64,000 nt of DNA from the NCBI GenBank assembly GCA_013336525.1, contig JAAXTM010000009.1:60778-124777 (forward strand), written 5' to 3'. Below the pieces are notes generated by a model. That model saw only the letters and a program-made list of their open reading frames with translations. It was not told where the DNA came from and ran no database searches. Source of the stretch: Geobacteraceae bacterium. GTDB taxonomy: Bacteria > Desulfobacterota > Desulfuromonadia > Geobacterales > Pseudopelobacteraceae. Made by a program: the position numbers and the translations under genes. The first letter of the stretch is position 1. Every line of letters starts with the position of its first letter. Positions 34,881 to 44,063 of the stretch are shown here, piece after piece.

Positions 34881-35729
34881 CTATGATACTGCTGTAACTG
34901 AGATCGATACCACAAGCCTGCTTAGGGAATTACCGTATTGTACCTCCAACGGTATTTTTAGTATTGCTCCGTCGACAAAAATGTCTTTGGACAGTAGAGT
35001 TACAATTGGCTTGACTACTGGCGGCTGTATAGCAAGAATTTCTGGTGGGCATGACTCTGTTGATGAATCAAAAGTAACGGCTGAGCCTGGGGTATTGGCG
35101 TCAACTGTCAGGACTGTCCCTTCTGTTTTATCAGACTGATCATCGTGCTGATTTAACCGGTCTAGTATCTGGCGGGAGAGTTCCGTCAAAGCCTCAAGCA
35201 ATCCCTCTCCGCTGGCGGCGTTTGAACAACAGGTCGTTAGGGTAGAAAGATCCAAATCTGCGGCAACCGCCGTAGTGTGGCCTTTCCAATATCCATCGGT
35301 AAAATCATTTAGTTGCAGAACGGCCGGCGTTTCGTAAAAACCTACTCCATAGGCTGACAGAAAATTCCGCAGTTGCGAAACACTCTCATTGGTTTCAATT
35401 GCCTGCTCAACAGCCGGATCAACCATTATTATGACGCCGTCGGTGCCTTTGAGCGTCATTTTCCAGGTAGCCGGATTAGTGACGATTCCGGTAAGCGTAT
35501 AGACATGCAGGCGGACACGATAACCGTTAGGTAACGGGGTTTCAAATGGACTGAAATCAAAGAATAAAAGATTGTCAGCACCGGCTGGAACACTCTTCAA
35601 ATCACCGCGCAAGGAAGGTTTTATCCGCGAATAAATATAGGTAAGAGCAGTTTTTTTACCGCTTCCAGCAGGTCCGTAATATACAATTTTTGCGTTAATT
35701 TCTTTTTTTGCATGATTAACTACTGCCAT
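34881..35729 (-). CDS. MglA-like small GTPase with degenerate G motifs
   Basis: This 282-residue protein has an N-terminal domain (1-195) that aligns with the gliding GTPase MglA: INAKIVYYGPAGSGKKTAL (G1), LLFFDFSPFE, RVRLHVYTLTGIV and LKGTDGVIIMVDP. Compared with MglA, the G3 Gln is lost (TLTGIV for TVPGQV) and the G4 NKxD is changed to NDFTD, so GTP binding and hydrolysis may be altered. Residues about 195-282 are an extra polar region of unknown role. The start is ATG 35729 with GGGAG upstream; a TTG two codons earlier overlaps that site. It is the last gene of a - strand operon. Confidence 0.82.
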   Translation of the reverse strand: MAVVNHAKKEINAKIVYYGPAGSGKKTALTYIYSRIKPSLRGDLKSVPAGADNLLFFDFSPFETPLPNGYRVRLHVYTLTGIVTNPATWKMTLKGTDGVIIMVDPAVEQAIETNESVSQLRNFLSAYGVGFYETPAVLQLNDFTDGYWKGHTTAVAADLDLSTLTTCCSNAASGEGLLEALTELSRQILDRLNQHDDQSDKTEGTVLTVDANTPGSAVTFDSSTESCPPEILAIQPPVVKPIVTLLSKDIFVDGAILKIPLEVQYGNSLSRLVVSISVTAVS

Positions 35730-35742
35730 GAACAACTCCCGC

Positions 35743-36564
35743 CTATTTTTTCTTGTTCAACAGAAGCCGTTTTGCCATGGTCGAGATAACCGAAGAGATG
35801 TTTTTGCTTTTGGCAAAGAAAGAAAGATCCTTCTCGCTCATAGTGCCGAGATATCGCATGGCATTTTGAATCGGTGTCCGGTTGTTCTCGATCAGTGCTT
35901 TTCTTATGTTATAACTTTTTATCCACTCTTTGTTGGCACAGATCAAGCGCATTATTTCATCGTTCTGGATGCCGGCCTTGATAAGCGTCAATATTTCAGC
36001 CTCGGTAATCCGCGGGTTTTTTATGACACTGCCTGATACCAGTTTGTTTGCATCCTTTACAAGAATACAGCGCCACTCTTTATCACCGGAAAGCGCCATC
36101 TTGATTTTTTCGCCAATTCCCATGAGCTGGGCTGTCTTATATTTGCTGAGAAACTGTTCGGCATCTTCATTGACCGGCGCTTCCACCTCAGTCTCTGCAT
36201 CACTGTAGTCTTCGTCCGGAACATCTACAGGTTCGTTTTCTGAAACTGTTTCTTCAACAGTAGTGGGAGCATCAGGATGGTTGCGGCAGAGGGGGAGTAA
36301 TGCACCAAGCACCAGAGGGTGTGGATTTGTGCAATCCATATACTCTCTGATCACCTCAGTAGGTAAATTTTCCAGACAGGAGAGTGCAGTTGCGCGGACT
36401 GTAGGGTCAGTGTCTTTAGAAAGACAAAACAGGAGCATCAGTCGATCAGCCGATTCCATGTTTTCAGCGTCAGTACAACCGGCGAGCCTTGTTTCCAAAG
36501 AAGTCCCCGGTCGGACGTATGCTGCCACAGCCGGGGATATGGTTAATTTTATTTTTTCAGCCAT
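35743..36564 (-). CDS. conserved hypothetical protein, HEAT-like start
   Basis: This 273-residue soluble protein is not assigned a function. The N-terminal third is helical with a HEAT-like feel (LFCLSKDTDPTVRATALSCL). Residues about 95-135 are an acidic linker rich in Glu, Asp, Val and Pro. The C-terminal half is helical and basic (LSKYKTAQLMGIGEKIKMAL, IRKALIENNRTPIQNAMRYL). The N-terminal helices followed by this pattern fit proteins found beside MglA-like GTPases in Geobacter-type genomes (inference). It lies 13 bases before the GTPase gene and 7 bases after the SPOR gene, so it is in the same operon. Confidence 0.75.
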   Translation of the reverse strand: MAEKIKLTISPAVAAYVRPGTSLETRLAGCTDAENMESADRLMLLFCLSKDTDPTVRATALSCLENLPTEVIREYMDCTNPHPLVLGALLPLCRNHPDAPTTVEETVSENEPVDVPDEDYSDAETEVEAPVNEDAEQFLSKYKTAQLMGIGEKIKMALSGDKEWRCILVKDANKLVSGSVIKNPRITEAEILTLIKAGIQNDEIMRLICANKEWIKSYNIRKALIENNRTPIQNAMRYLGTMSEKDLSFFAKSKNISSVISTMAKRLLLNKKK

Positions 36565-36571
36565 TTGCAGG

Positions 36572-37642
36572 TTATTTTTGTGAGAGAGATGCTTTTATTC
36601 CAGCACTCTTAAGTTTGCCAAGGGCAGCCTCAGCTTCCTTTTTACTGTTGAAAGGGCCAACGGACAGGTTATGGGAAGGTATTGATATATCGGTCCGCTT
36701 GACTGTTACCGGAAACCCTGCTGCCTTTAAACGTTCTTTTTCAGAGTTTACCGCTTCGTTTTGCGAATATGACCCGGCATATACGTGAAACTTACCCCCC
36801 TGTTCAATAACAAAAGCGTCTGAGGTGTGGCGCTTCAGCTTTTCCAGGGTTGACAGAGCTGTGTTCCGATCAATGGATTCAGATACAAACAACCGGTTCA
36901 TAGCCGTTTTTTTGCGCTCAGACGAGTTTATAACCGGTTCAAATCCGGCCTTCCTTACACGACCCATGTCAGCTGATAAAGTTTCTTCCAAAACATAATT
37001 CCCGACAATAAGCGACCACAAGCCTGTTGCTGTTTTTTGTGGTTTCACAGCAGATTCCGATTTTGCTTGTTTGTCTGAAGCCGGTTTAGTCTTGGTCTCT
37101 TTTACTGTGGCACTCATTTTGTCAACAACGGCAGGCTTTTTATCTGCAACATTTGCTGTCGGTACCTTTGCACTATTCTTATCGGCAACCGCCGCAGACA
37201 CAGGCTTCTTTTCAGCCGATTTGGGCGCCTCGGCTTTTTTGGGCTCATCCTTTAACTTAGCAGGAGCAGGAGCGCTTTTGGCTGCTGGAAGTGGTGCCGG
37301 CTTAGCGGCCACAACAGCCGGTTTGGCTGCAGGAACTGCTGCAGCCGTTGCGGGTGCTGCTGCCTTTATGGGTTCTGTTTTGCCCGATACCTTTTCCTCC
37401 GGTTTCGCTGGTCCACCTTCGCGTGGTGGCAGAGGAATTTTGACAATATTCTGTGCGGTGGCAGTGGCTTCTCCCTTTTTCTCCGCGTCCAGAGGTTTAA
37501 TCAGGGCGGTAAAGAAATATACGTAGGTAAAGCCACCAATCAGAATTAACAGAAGAACAAGAAGAGCGCTTTGATTCTTCTTTTCGCCTGGTACTTCATT
37601 TTGTTGAGAACCACTAGAATCGTTACCAAATTTAAAATCCAT
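36572..37642 (-). CDS. SPOR-domain membrane protein
   Basis: This 356-residue bitopic inner-membrane protein has a short cytosolic start, one membrane helix at about 26-46 (ALLVLLLILIGGFTYVYFF), and a long periplasmic Ala/Lys/Pro-rich linker (about 65-205). The C-terminal region has two SPOR-like repeats: WSLIVGNYVLEETLSADMGR and KFHVYAGSYSQNEAVNSEKE followed by NLSVGPFNSKKEAEAALGKL. SPOR domains bind denuded peptidoglycan, often at division sites. It is co-transcribed with the EF-G-like gene upstream (19 bases apart). Confidence 0.88.
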   Translation of the reverse strand: MDFKFGNDSSGSQQNEVPGEKKNQSALLVLLLILIGGFTYVYFFTALIKPLDAEKKGEATATAQNIVKIPLPPREGGPAKPEEKVSGKTEPIKAAAPATAAAVPAAKPAVVAAKPAPLPAAKSAPAPAKLKDEPKKAEAPKSAEKKPVSAAVADKNSAKVPTANVADKKPAVVDKMSATVKETKTKPASDKQAKSESAVKPQKTATGLWSLIVGNYVLEETLSADMGRVRKAGFEPVINSSERKKTAMNRLFVSESIDRNTALSTLEKLKRHTSDAFVIEQGGKFHVYAGSYSQNEAVNSEKERLKAAGFPVTVKRTDISIPSHNLSVGPFNSKKEAEAALGKLKSAGIKASLSQK

Positions 37643-37661
37643 GAAAATCCCCCATATTAGC

Positions 37662-39761
37662 TTAATGATTGTTATGTGTTTCTTTTTTTTCTGCCAGAGA
37701 TTCGGCCACTATCTTTTGTGACAGATGCGAAGGGACCTCTTCGTAATGAGAAAACTCCATGCTGAACAGTCCCCGGTCACTGGTCATGGATTTCAGGTCA
37801 TTGGAATATGCCAGAACTTCTGACATCGGTACAATAGAACGAATTATTTGTGAATTTGCCTTTGGTTCTACGCCGACAACCTTGCCGCGCCTGGAGTTTA
37901 GGTCGCCTATAACATCACCCATGTTCTCGTCCGGAACGGTTATTTTCATATTCACGATAGGCTCAAGCAGAATCGGCTTGCAGAGTTCCATCGCTTTCTT
38001 GAACGCCATCGAGCCTGCAACCTTAAAGGCCATTTCAGAGGAATCTACGGTATGAAAAGAGCCATCATAGAGGGCAACCTTGAAGTCAACCACAGGGTAA
38101 CCCGCCAGGAAACCATCCAGACAGGCTTCCTGAATGCCTTTGTCAACAGCCGGGATATACTGGCGTGGAATAACCCCCCCCACAACCTTGTCTTCAAAAA
38201 TATACCCTTCGCCGCGACCGGTCGGAGACATCTCAATCCAACAGTCACCATACTGGCCGCGCCCGCCCGACTGCTTCTTGTATTTTCCCTGCACCTTTGC
38301 TGTTCCCCTGATTGTCTCAAAGTAAGGAACTTTTGGCGTTTTCAGCAGGACCTCAACACCAAACTTGCGCTTCATCTTTTCAACAATTACTTCAAGGTGT
38401 ACCTGTCCCATGCCGGAAATAATAAATTCCTTGGTCTGTGTGTCACGGTGCGACTCAAGCGTCGGTTCTTCCTCAATCATACGGTGCAGTGCGCTGTGGA
38501 TTTTGTCTTCGTCAGCCTTTGTTTTAGGCTCTATGGCGTATGATATTACAGGTAGAAGCTGTTTTGCCGGTTCAAAAATGATCGGTTTTGCAGCATCACA
38601 GAGAGTGTCTCCGGTAACGGTTTCTTTTAGTTTGGCAACGGCAACGATGTCGCCGGCAACAGCCTGTTTGATCGGATGCTGTTTTTTTCCCTCCAGTTCG
38701 TAAATCTGACCAATACGCTCCTCAACCCCTTTACTGGAATTGAATATAGTTGAATCGGAGTTGAGAACGCCGGAGTATACTCTGAAAATAGTGATTTTGC
38801 CGGTGTATGGGTCGGAAGTGGTCTTGAAAACCAGCGCCGAGAACGGTTCCTTCTCGTCCGGTGCACGTTCAATAATCTCTTCTGTCTTGGGGTGGATACC
38901 AACCGCCTTGGTTCGGTCCAATGGTGAGGGGAGGTAAGCGCAAATTGCATCCAGCAGGTGAGCTACACCGATGTTGGGAATTGCCGCGCCGCAGAGGACA
39001 GCGGTAAAGGTGTTGCGCATCGTACCGACCCTAAGACCATCAATGATTTCGTCAACAGTAAGATCACCGTTTTCAAGATATTTTTCTGTTAGGGCGTCAT
39101 AAGCTTCAGCAACGGTCTCGACCATCTGCTCGCGCAGGCGAACCGCCTCTTCAGTATACTCGGCAGGGATGGCCCCCTCAGTGAATTTTCCTGAGCCGTC
39201 TTTGGCATAAAAGCAGGCTTTCATGGTTATCAGGTCGATAATACCTTCAAAAGCTGCTTCCAGGCCAATAGGCATCTGAATTGCAACCCCCCGTGCCCCC
39301 AGCATTTTTTCCATATCATCAATGGCCCGCAGGAAACTGGCCCGTTCACGGTCGAGCTTGTTTACGAATGCAATGCGCGGGATTTCAAACTCATTGGCCC
39401 AACCCCAGATTTCCTCTGTTTGTGCCTTGACTCCTGATATTGCCGAAAGAATTATTACGGCGCAGTCAAGTGTGCGCATGCAGGCACGGGTGTCGGCGAT
39501 GAAATTGCCGTAGCCGGGGGTGTCAACGATGTGGATTGAATGCCCATCCCACTCACAGTGATCAAGCGCCGATGTGATTGAAATCTTCCGCTTGATCTCC
39601 TCCGGTTCAAAATCCATGGTTGATGTGCCGTCATCAACCCGGCCGAGTCGGTCGATCATCCCAGTGTCAAACAGAATTGCCTCTGAAAGCGACGTTTTTC
39701 CGGCACCACCATGTGCGACGATACCCAGGTTGCGAATCTTGCTGGTTTCAAATTGTCCCAT
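37662..39761 (-). CDS. fusA: elongation factor G-like GTPase (EF-G paralog)
   Basis: This 699-residue protein has the full five-domain EF-G layout. GTPase motifs are GIVAHGGAGKTSLSEAIL (G1), ITSALDHCEW, IVDTPGYGNFIADT (G3) and AFVNKLDRER (G4). Domain II lies at about 290-380, and domains III-V include EPTLESHRDTQTKEFIISGM and KVPYFETIRG. G1 is AHGGAGKT rather than the AHIDAGKT of canonical EF-G, and it is not beside rpsL-rpsG. This marks it as the second, EF-G-like type, whose exact role (translocation, recycling or other) cannot be told from sequence. GGAGG precedes the ATG by seven bases. Confidence 0.92.
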   Translation of the reverse strand: MGQFETSKIRNLGIVAHGGAGKTSLSEAILFDTGMIDRLGRVDDGTSTMDFEPEEIKRKISITSALDHCEWDGHSIHIVDTPGYGNFIADTRACMRTLDCAVIILSAISGVKAQTEEIWGWANEFEIPRIAFVNKLDRERASFLRAIDDMEKMLGARGVAIQMPIGLEAAFEGIIDLITMKACFYAKDGSGKFTEGAIPAEYTEEAVRLREQMVETVAEAYDALTEKYLENGDLTVDEIIDGLRVGTMRNTFTAVLCGAAIPNIGVAHLLDAICAYLPSPLDRTKAVGIHPKTEEIIERAPDEKEPFSALVFKTTSDPYTGKITIFRVYSGVLNSDSTIFNSSKGVEERIGQIYELEGKKQHPIKQAVAGDIVAVAKLKETVTGDTLCDAAKPIIFEPAKQLLPVISYAIEPKTKADEDKIHSALHRMIEEEPTLESHRDTQTKEFIISGMGQVHLEVIVEKMKRKFGVEVLLKTPKVPYFETIRGTAKVQGKYKKQSGGRGQYGDCWIEMSPTGRGEGYIFEDKVVGGVIPRQYIPAVDKGIQEACLDGFLAGYPVVDFKVALYDGSFHTVDSSEMAFKVAGSMAFKKAMELCKPILLEPIVNMKITVPDENMGDVIGDLNSRRGKVVGVEPKANSQIIRSIVPMSEVLAYSNDLKSMTSDRGLFSMEFSHYEEVPSHLSQKIVAESLAEKKETHNNH

Positions 39762-39839
39762 ACAACTGCCTCCTTGCGTGCAATATGGATTTCACTGTCT
39801 GCCCAACTCTAACCTCAGCTTAACTTTCGGATCTATCAA

Positions 39840-40604
39840 TCAGCAGTTACGTTCATACAATATGCGCAGACCGTCAAGTGTCAAGTTCTCATCGACTTCA
39901 TCAATGTTTTTTGACTCCGAGGCAACCAGTGAAGCCAAGCCGCCGGTCGCTATTACACGAAATTTCTCATGCGATTCTGCCCGGATGTGCTCTACAATAC
40001 CATCTACCAAGCCGACATAGCCGAAAAAAATTCCAGCCTGCATTGAGTTCACGGTGTTCTTTGCTATCACATTTGGTGGTTTGATTATATCTATTCTCGG
40101 CAGCTTGCTGGCGCGCTGAAAGAGCGCCTCAACCGAAATGGCAAGGCCGGGCGCAATGGCACCGCCACAATACTCACCCTTGCCATTGACATAATCAAAG
40201 GTTGTAGCCGTTCCAAAATCAACAATTACCAACGGGCACTTGTGTTTTTCATAGCCGGCAACAGCGTTGACAATTCGATCGGCTCCGACTTCGCGAGGGT
40301 TATCGTAGTGGATTATCATTCCAGTTTTGATGCCAGGTCCGACAACGTAGGGTGTCAGATTGAAAAAATCGTGAGAGATTGCCTCCATTACGCCGGTTAA
40401 GGGTGGCACAACAGAGGATATAATTGATGCCTTTACCTCCGTGAAACCGAGTCCTGCCTGGTCAAACAGACTGTGCAGCAGCACCGCGTACTCATCAGAT
40501 GTGCGAGACTTGTCCGTTGAAAGCCGCCAGCTGCGAACCAGCAGTGCCCCGTCATAAACTCCCAATACTATGTTGCTGTTGCCTACGTCAATAACCAGTA
40601 GCAT
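39840..40604 (-). CDS. coaX: type III pantothenate kinase
   Basis: This 254-residue enzyme phosphorylates pantothenate in the first step of coenzyme A synthesis and is cytosolic. ASKHA-fold motifs are [45 protein letters not shown] and [18 protein letters not shown]. The start abuts the birA stop (no gap), so the two are co-expressed, which joins CoA and biotin functions in one transcript. The length is normal for CoaX. Confidence 0.96.
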   Translation of the reverse strand: MLLVIDVGNSNIVLGVYDGALLVRSWRLSTDKSRTSDEYAVLLHSLFDQAGLGFTEVKASIISSVVPPLTGVMEAISHDFFNLTPYVVGPGIKTGMIIHYDNPREVGADRIVNAVAGYEKHKCPLVIVDFGTATTFDYVNGKGEYCGGAIAPGLAISVEALFQRASKLPRIDIIKPPNVIAKNTVNSMQAGIFFGYVGLVDGIVEHIRAESHEKFRVIATGGLASLVASESKNIDEVDENLTLDGLRILYERNC

Positions 40605-41585
40605 TCAGATTACCCTCACATCTCCGCAAGTGATTCGGTGAAGCTTTTTGTCATCGGATCTGAGCAGTAATGCCCCATCCGAATCGATGCCGATAAACTG
40701 TCCCCCCGTGCATTCAGTCCCGGAATCGTTAACGAGTACCTGGCGTCCACTGGCATTGCAGCGTCGCTGCCACTCTTCGCGCACCGGACCAAAACCGTGC
40801 ACGAGAAAGTCGGAATACAGTCGATCAAGTTCGTTTAGCATTATGCCCGTGAAGCGTGAACGGTCAACACGTACGCCGGATTCCATAAACAGTGAAGTGG
40901 CCGGGTGGCGCAGATCATCTGGAAACATGTTTTCTGTCATATTCAGATTGACGCCGATGCCCAGAATAACGAAGTTTATACCGTCAGTTTCCGCACTCAT
41001 TTCATTTAACAGGCCGGCCACTTTCTTTCCGGAAAGGAGCACGTCGTTTGGCCATTTTATTTCCGGGGCCAGTTTGGTTGTTAGTTCAATTGTCCGTGCA
41101 ACAGCTACGGCAGATAAAAATGTCAGTTGCGGAGCTTCATGCGGCATTATAGCTGGTCGTAGAATAACAGAACAGTATGTGTTGACTCCGGCAGGTGAAG
41201 ACCAGACCCTGCCGCGTCGTCCTTTGCCCCCGGTTTGGGAGTCAGACATAACAACCGTTCCCTCGGCAGCCCCGTCTTCTGCCAACCGAAAGGCATCGGC
41301 ATTGGTTGAGGATGTGGTTTTTGAAAATTCGAGTCGTGAACCGATTCTTGTGCCGGTTAATTGAGTACGTACTTCGTGCGGATCAATGATATCTGGCGAG
41401 GATAGTAGCCGATATCCGCGCGATGGAACTGCTTCGATAATATAGCCGTCACTTCTCAGTGTAGATATATGTTTCCAGACTGCCGTGCGAGATACCCCGA
41501 GCTCTCTGCTGAGATACTCACCAGATATATAGCCCTTGTCGGTACGGAATATGTGCAATATAGTGCCGGCTTTTGGATGCATCAT
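40605..41585 (-). CDS. birA: biotin-[acetyl-CoA-carboxylase] ligase / biotin repressor BirA
   Basis: This 326-residue bifunctional protein has an N-terminal winged helix (about 8-65, SGEYLSRELGVSRTAVWKHI) that would bind DNA. The central ligase domain has SDSQTGGKGRRGRVWSS (biotinyl-AMP loop), EIKWPNDVLLSGKKVAGLLNE and VILGIGVNLN. The C-terminal SH3-like domain ends at HRITCGDVRVI. Presence of the winged helix suggests it represses biotin genes as well as charging carboxyl-carrier proteins. It lies between nadC (32 bases upstream) and coaX. Confidence 0.96.
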   Translation of the reverse strand: MMHPKAGTILHIFRTDKGYISGEYLSRELGVSRTAVWKHISTLRSDGYIIEAVPSRGYRLLSSPDIIDPHEVRTQLTGTRIGSRLEFSKTTSSTNADAFRLAEDGAAEGTVVMSDSQTGGKGRRGRVWSSPAGVNTYCSVILRPAIMPHEAPQLTFLSAVAVARTIELTTKLAPEIKWPNDVLLSGKKVAGLLNEMSAETDGINFVILGIGVNLNMTENMFPDDLRHPATSLFMESGVRVDRSRFTGIMLNELDRLYSDFLVHGFGPVREEWQRRCNASGRQVLVNDSGTECTGGQFIGIDSDGALLLRSDDKKLHRITCGDVRVI

Positions 41586-41617
41586 GCGACCTCGGTCGTT
41601 CTCTGGTGTGATGCGCT

Positions 41618-42442
41618 CTAGTCCAGAAGCATTGAGATATCCATCGCACGTGGCGAATGGGTCAACGCACCTACCGAAATAATGTCAACTCCGGTTTCTG
41701 CAATAGACCGCACCCGCTCAAGGTTGACACCACCGGATGCCTCAACCAGTACTTTACCTCCTATAACGGCAACGGCGGTTCGCATTTCATCTAGGCTCAT
41801 GTTGTCAAGCATGATGATGTCTGCTCCCGCTGCCAGAGCCTCCTCAACCTGATGCAGGGTTTCGGTCTCTATCTCGATTTTCAATGTGTGAGGGATGTAG
41901 GCACGGGCACGGCGGATGGCCTCGGTGATGCCTCCGGCAGCGACTATATGGTTTTCCTTGATCAAAACGCCATCGTACAGGCCGGTGCGGTGATTAATGC
42001 CGCCGCCTACTCTTACGGCGTATTTTTCGAGCTGGCGCAATCCAGGGGTTGTTTTACGGGTGTCGACTATTCGCGCCTTAGTGCCGTATACCGCTTCAAC
42101 AAAGCTGGCTGTAAGCGTCGCGATGCCGCATAATCTTTGGAGCAGATTCAGTGCAACCCGCTCTCCCATCAACAGCTGTGCGGCCTCTCCATGAATCGTG
42201 GCCAGAATGGTTCCCGGCGTCGCTTTTTCGCCGTCGTTAAGACATGCTTTAAAAGATATGGCAGGATCAAGTATGGTAAACACCCTGGCTGCGGTAGAAA
42301 GACCGGCAACAACTAGACTTTCCTTTGCAATCAACCGTGCCGAGGCATTGCGATGTTCTGGCACTACCGCCAGAGTAGTGATGTCACCAGTATGGATGTC
42401 TTCAAGCAGAGCCTGTTCAATAAGACGGTCAATCATTATCAT
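41618..42442 (-). CDS. nadC: nicotinate-nucleotide pyrophosphorylase (quinolinate phosphoribosyltransferase)
   Basis: This 274-residue enzyme makes nicotinate mononucleotide from quinolinate and PRPP in NAD synthesis. Motifs are LEDIHTGDITTLAVVPE, NLLQRLCGIATLT, DTRKTTPGLRQLEKYAVRVG, NHRTGLYDGVLIKENH and IIMLDNMSLDEM, with the barrel end VEASGGVNLERVRSIAETGV. A Met two codons in is a possible alternative start. It heads the cofactor genes nadC-birA-coaX. Confidence 0.96.
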   Translation of the reverse strand: MIMIDRLIEQALLEDIHTGDITTLAVVPEHRNASARLIAKESLVVAGLSTAARVFTILDPAISFKACLNDGEKATPGTILATIHGEAAQLLMGERVALNLLQRLCGIATLTASFVEAVYGTKARIVDTRKTTPGLRQLEKYAVRVGGGINHRTGLYDGVLIKENHIVAAGGITEAIRRARAYIPHTLKIEIETETLHQVEEALAAGADIIMLDNMSLDEMRTAVAVIGGKVLVEASGGVNLERVRSIAETGVDIISVGALTHSPRAMDISMLLD

Positions 42443-42531
42443 TTATGGTCACCTGGGCTCAAGTATATGATGCTCTATATCACAACGTAATGAGGTTCAG
42501 AAAGAAGGAATCGTAACTCTGTCCGAAAACA

Positions 42532-43377
42532 TTAATTGCTCAACATTTCAGAAGTGAATTCCTTTACTTCAACCAGTCTGTCTTCAACCTCATTGACCAG
42601 TTCAACTAACAGTTGCTCATTCAGCTTAAGTGCATCCCAAGCGATTTTCTGGATTGGCGGTACAAAACTTTCCCCACTGTTACCGGTCCCACTTGCACAA
42701 ACAAGCACATCTGCAATATGAACTGCCGCTGTTTTAATGCGATGATTTTTAGACTTTGCAACATCATGATGAAAGGCAATTGGTTCGCTCAATTTGTCAG
42801 GTAGAAACCAGCTTTTTGATAACCATCCTCCGACTTCTGCATGGTCGGTATCAATAATTTCACGTTCAGCTTCTAAAGTGTATATCTGGCGCTCATGCAC
42901 AAGTTTCAGGATATTTTTTTCGGCTTCACTGCATTTAAGGGTGATAATTACCTTGCCAATGTCGTGCAGAAGTCCACCAGTAGAAATTTCCTCACACTCA
43001 GGCAGTCCAAGTTTGCGGGCGATCAGATTTGCAGCAGCACCAACACCAAGGGAATGTTCCCACAAACCGATGCTTTCTTTCTCCATGATCGCAAAAATAG
43101 ATGATGAAAGAGCCAAGCTTTTGACTACATTTACTCCAAGCAGAATCATGGCGTTAGAGATAGTGGATACTCGATAAAAACCGTATGACGGCGAGTTTGC
43201 CAGGCGGAGGATACGGGCGGAAAGCACCTGATCAGAAGAAACAATTCTGGCCATTTCCTGTACCGACGATTTTCCGTTGTCAGAGATGGCGTTTAATTTA
43301 TTAATAACACTTGGGAGTGTCGGTAGCGTCTTGGTGTCCATGATGATTTTTCTAAGATTACTCCTTGATTCGATCAC
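42532..43377 (-). CDS. HDOD-domain signalling protein
   Basis: This 281-residue soluble protein is of the HDOD family, regulators related to HD phosphohydrolases. It starts with a TLPTLPSVINKLNAI motif, then VSSDQVLSARILRLANSPSY, and has the HD-like segment GLLHDIGKVIITLK. The later HD-type histidines FHHDVAKS are present, so residual metal binding is possible. The start is set at GTG 43377, which has a GGGGTGAGA-type site and overlaps the preceding gene by 20 bases. The open frame runs about 19 codons further upstream without a better start. Coupled to the small protein gene before it. Confidence 0.85.
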   Translation of the reverse strand: MIESRSNLRKIIMDTKTLPTLPSVINKLNAISDNGKSSVQEMARIVSSDQVLSARILRLANSPSYGFYRVSTISNAMILLGVNVVKSLALSSSIFAIMEKESIGLWEHSLGVGAAANLIARKLGLPECEEISTGGLLHDIGKVIITLKCSEAEKNILKLVHERQIYTLEAEREIIDTDHAEVGGWLSKSWFLPDKLSEPIAFHHDVAKSKNHRIKTAAVHIADVLVCASGTGNSGESFVPPIQKIAWDALKLNEQLLVELVNEVEDRLVEVKEFTSEMLSN

Positions 43378-43696
43378 TCTCACCCCCCATCGATTTAATA
43401 AAGTACGCTTTGTAGATATCGTGCAGCATAACATTTAACGGTTCCTGCAGAGTCTTGCTGAAGCGGGAGTCAAGTTTAAGCAGAAGGTCGTCCAGTGTAC
43501 TTTCTCCTTCTTCATGAATTGGGTGCCCTTCAACATATATGGTGTGGACATCCATGTTTTCAAAGCGCGCAATCAAGGCGTCTGTTAACTCGGTACCTTT
43601 GCCGCAAATCGGTATCCCGATTGGAGAGTCACCACGGAAAAGATCCCTCGCAAGAGTCATCCCCGGTTTGGAATAGGTTAATTGTATTTTTTGCAT
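43358..43696 (-). CDS. small conserved protein with HD-GYP-type N-terminal motif
   Basis: This 112-residue cytosolic protein has LTYSKPGMTLARDLFRGD followed by GKGTELTDALIARFENMDV and YVEG. This pattern is found as the N-terminal part of HD-GYP phosphodiesterases and related HDOD proteins, without the catalytic domain. The rest is helical. The downstream HDOD gene overlaps its end, so they probably work together. Start at ATG 43696 is preferred because homology begins there; the frame is open 25 codons further upstream. Confidence 0.72.
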   Translation of the reverse strand: MQKIQLTYSKPGMTLARDLFRGDSPIGIPICGKGTELTDALIARFENMDVHTIYVEGHPIHEEGESTLDDLLLKLDSRFSKTLQEPLNVMLHDIYKAYFIKSMGGESDRIKE

Positions 43697-43950
43697 AATT
43701 TGGATTCCAACTTCAATTTGTGATTGACTATAGTGGGCGGAAATATTACTGAATGTGCGGAAATAAGTCAATTAATTAGATATTTTGCATGGCTTAATTG
43801 TTATTACCACTTCAATGAAATAGCTGGTCTCCTGTATCATAGGTTCAGGTTTGTATCACGCTTCCCAAATATATTTAGCCTAATGGCCGCTGAAATGATG
43901 CACATCTAAATATATTATTGGACTGTTTTTTCACCCCTACGATTAACTGC

Positions 43951-43979
43951 TTGACAAGTGTATTTCAAGAAGTCTATTG
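43951..43979 (+). promoter_or_regulatory. candidate sigma-70 promoter of the malic enzyme gene
   Basis: TTGACA (43951-43956) is followed after 16-17 bases by a weak -10 (TCTATT or CTATTG). It lies about 85 bases before the malic enzyme start. The rest of the 292-base interval (43772-44063) is AT-rich and shows nothing else I can name. Confidence 0.35.
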
Positions 43980-44063
43980 TTTTTCACTTTTAGTAAAAGT
44001 AGAGTCTAAATGTTTCAAAAAAGACCACTTATATTTTATCTAAACTAAAAAACGGAGAGAAAA

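Noticed and set aside
37071..37526. 151-codon Ala/Gly-rich frame opposite the SPOR protein gene
   Set aside because: It mirrors the Ala/Lys/Pro-rich linker codons of the real gene; hydrophobic-looking runs are a by-product of that composition.
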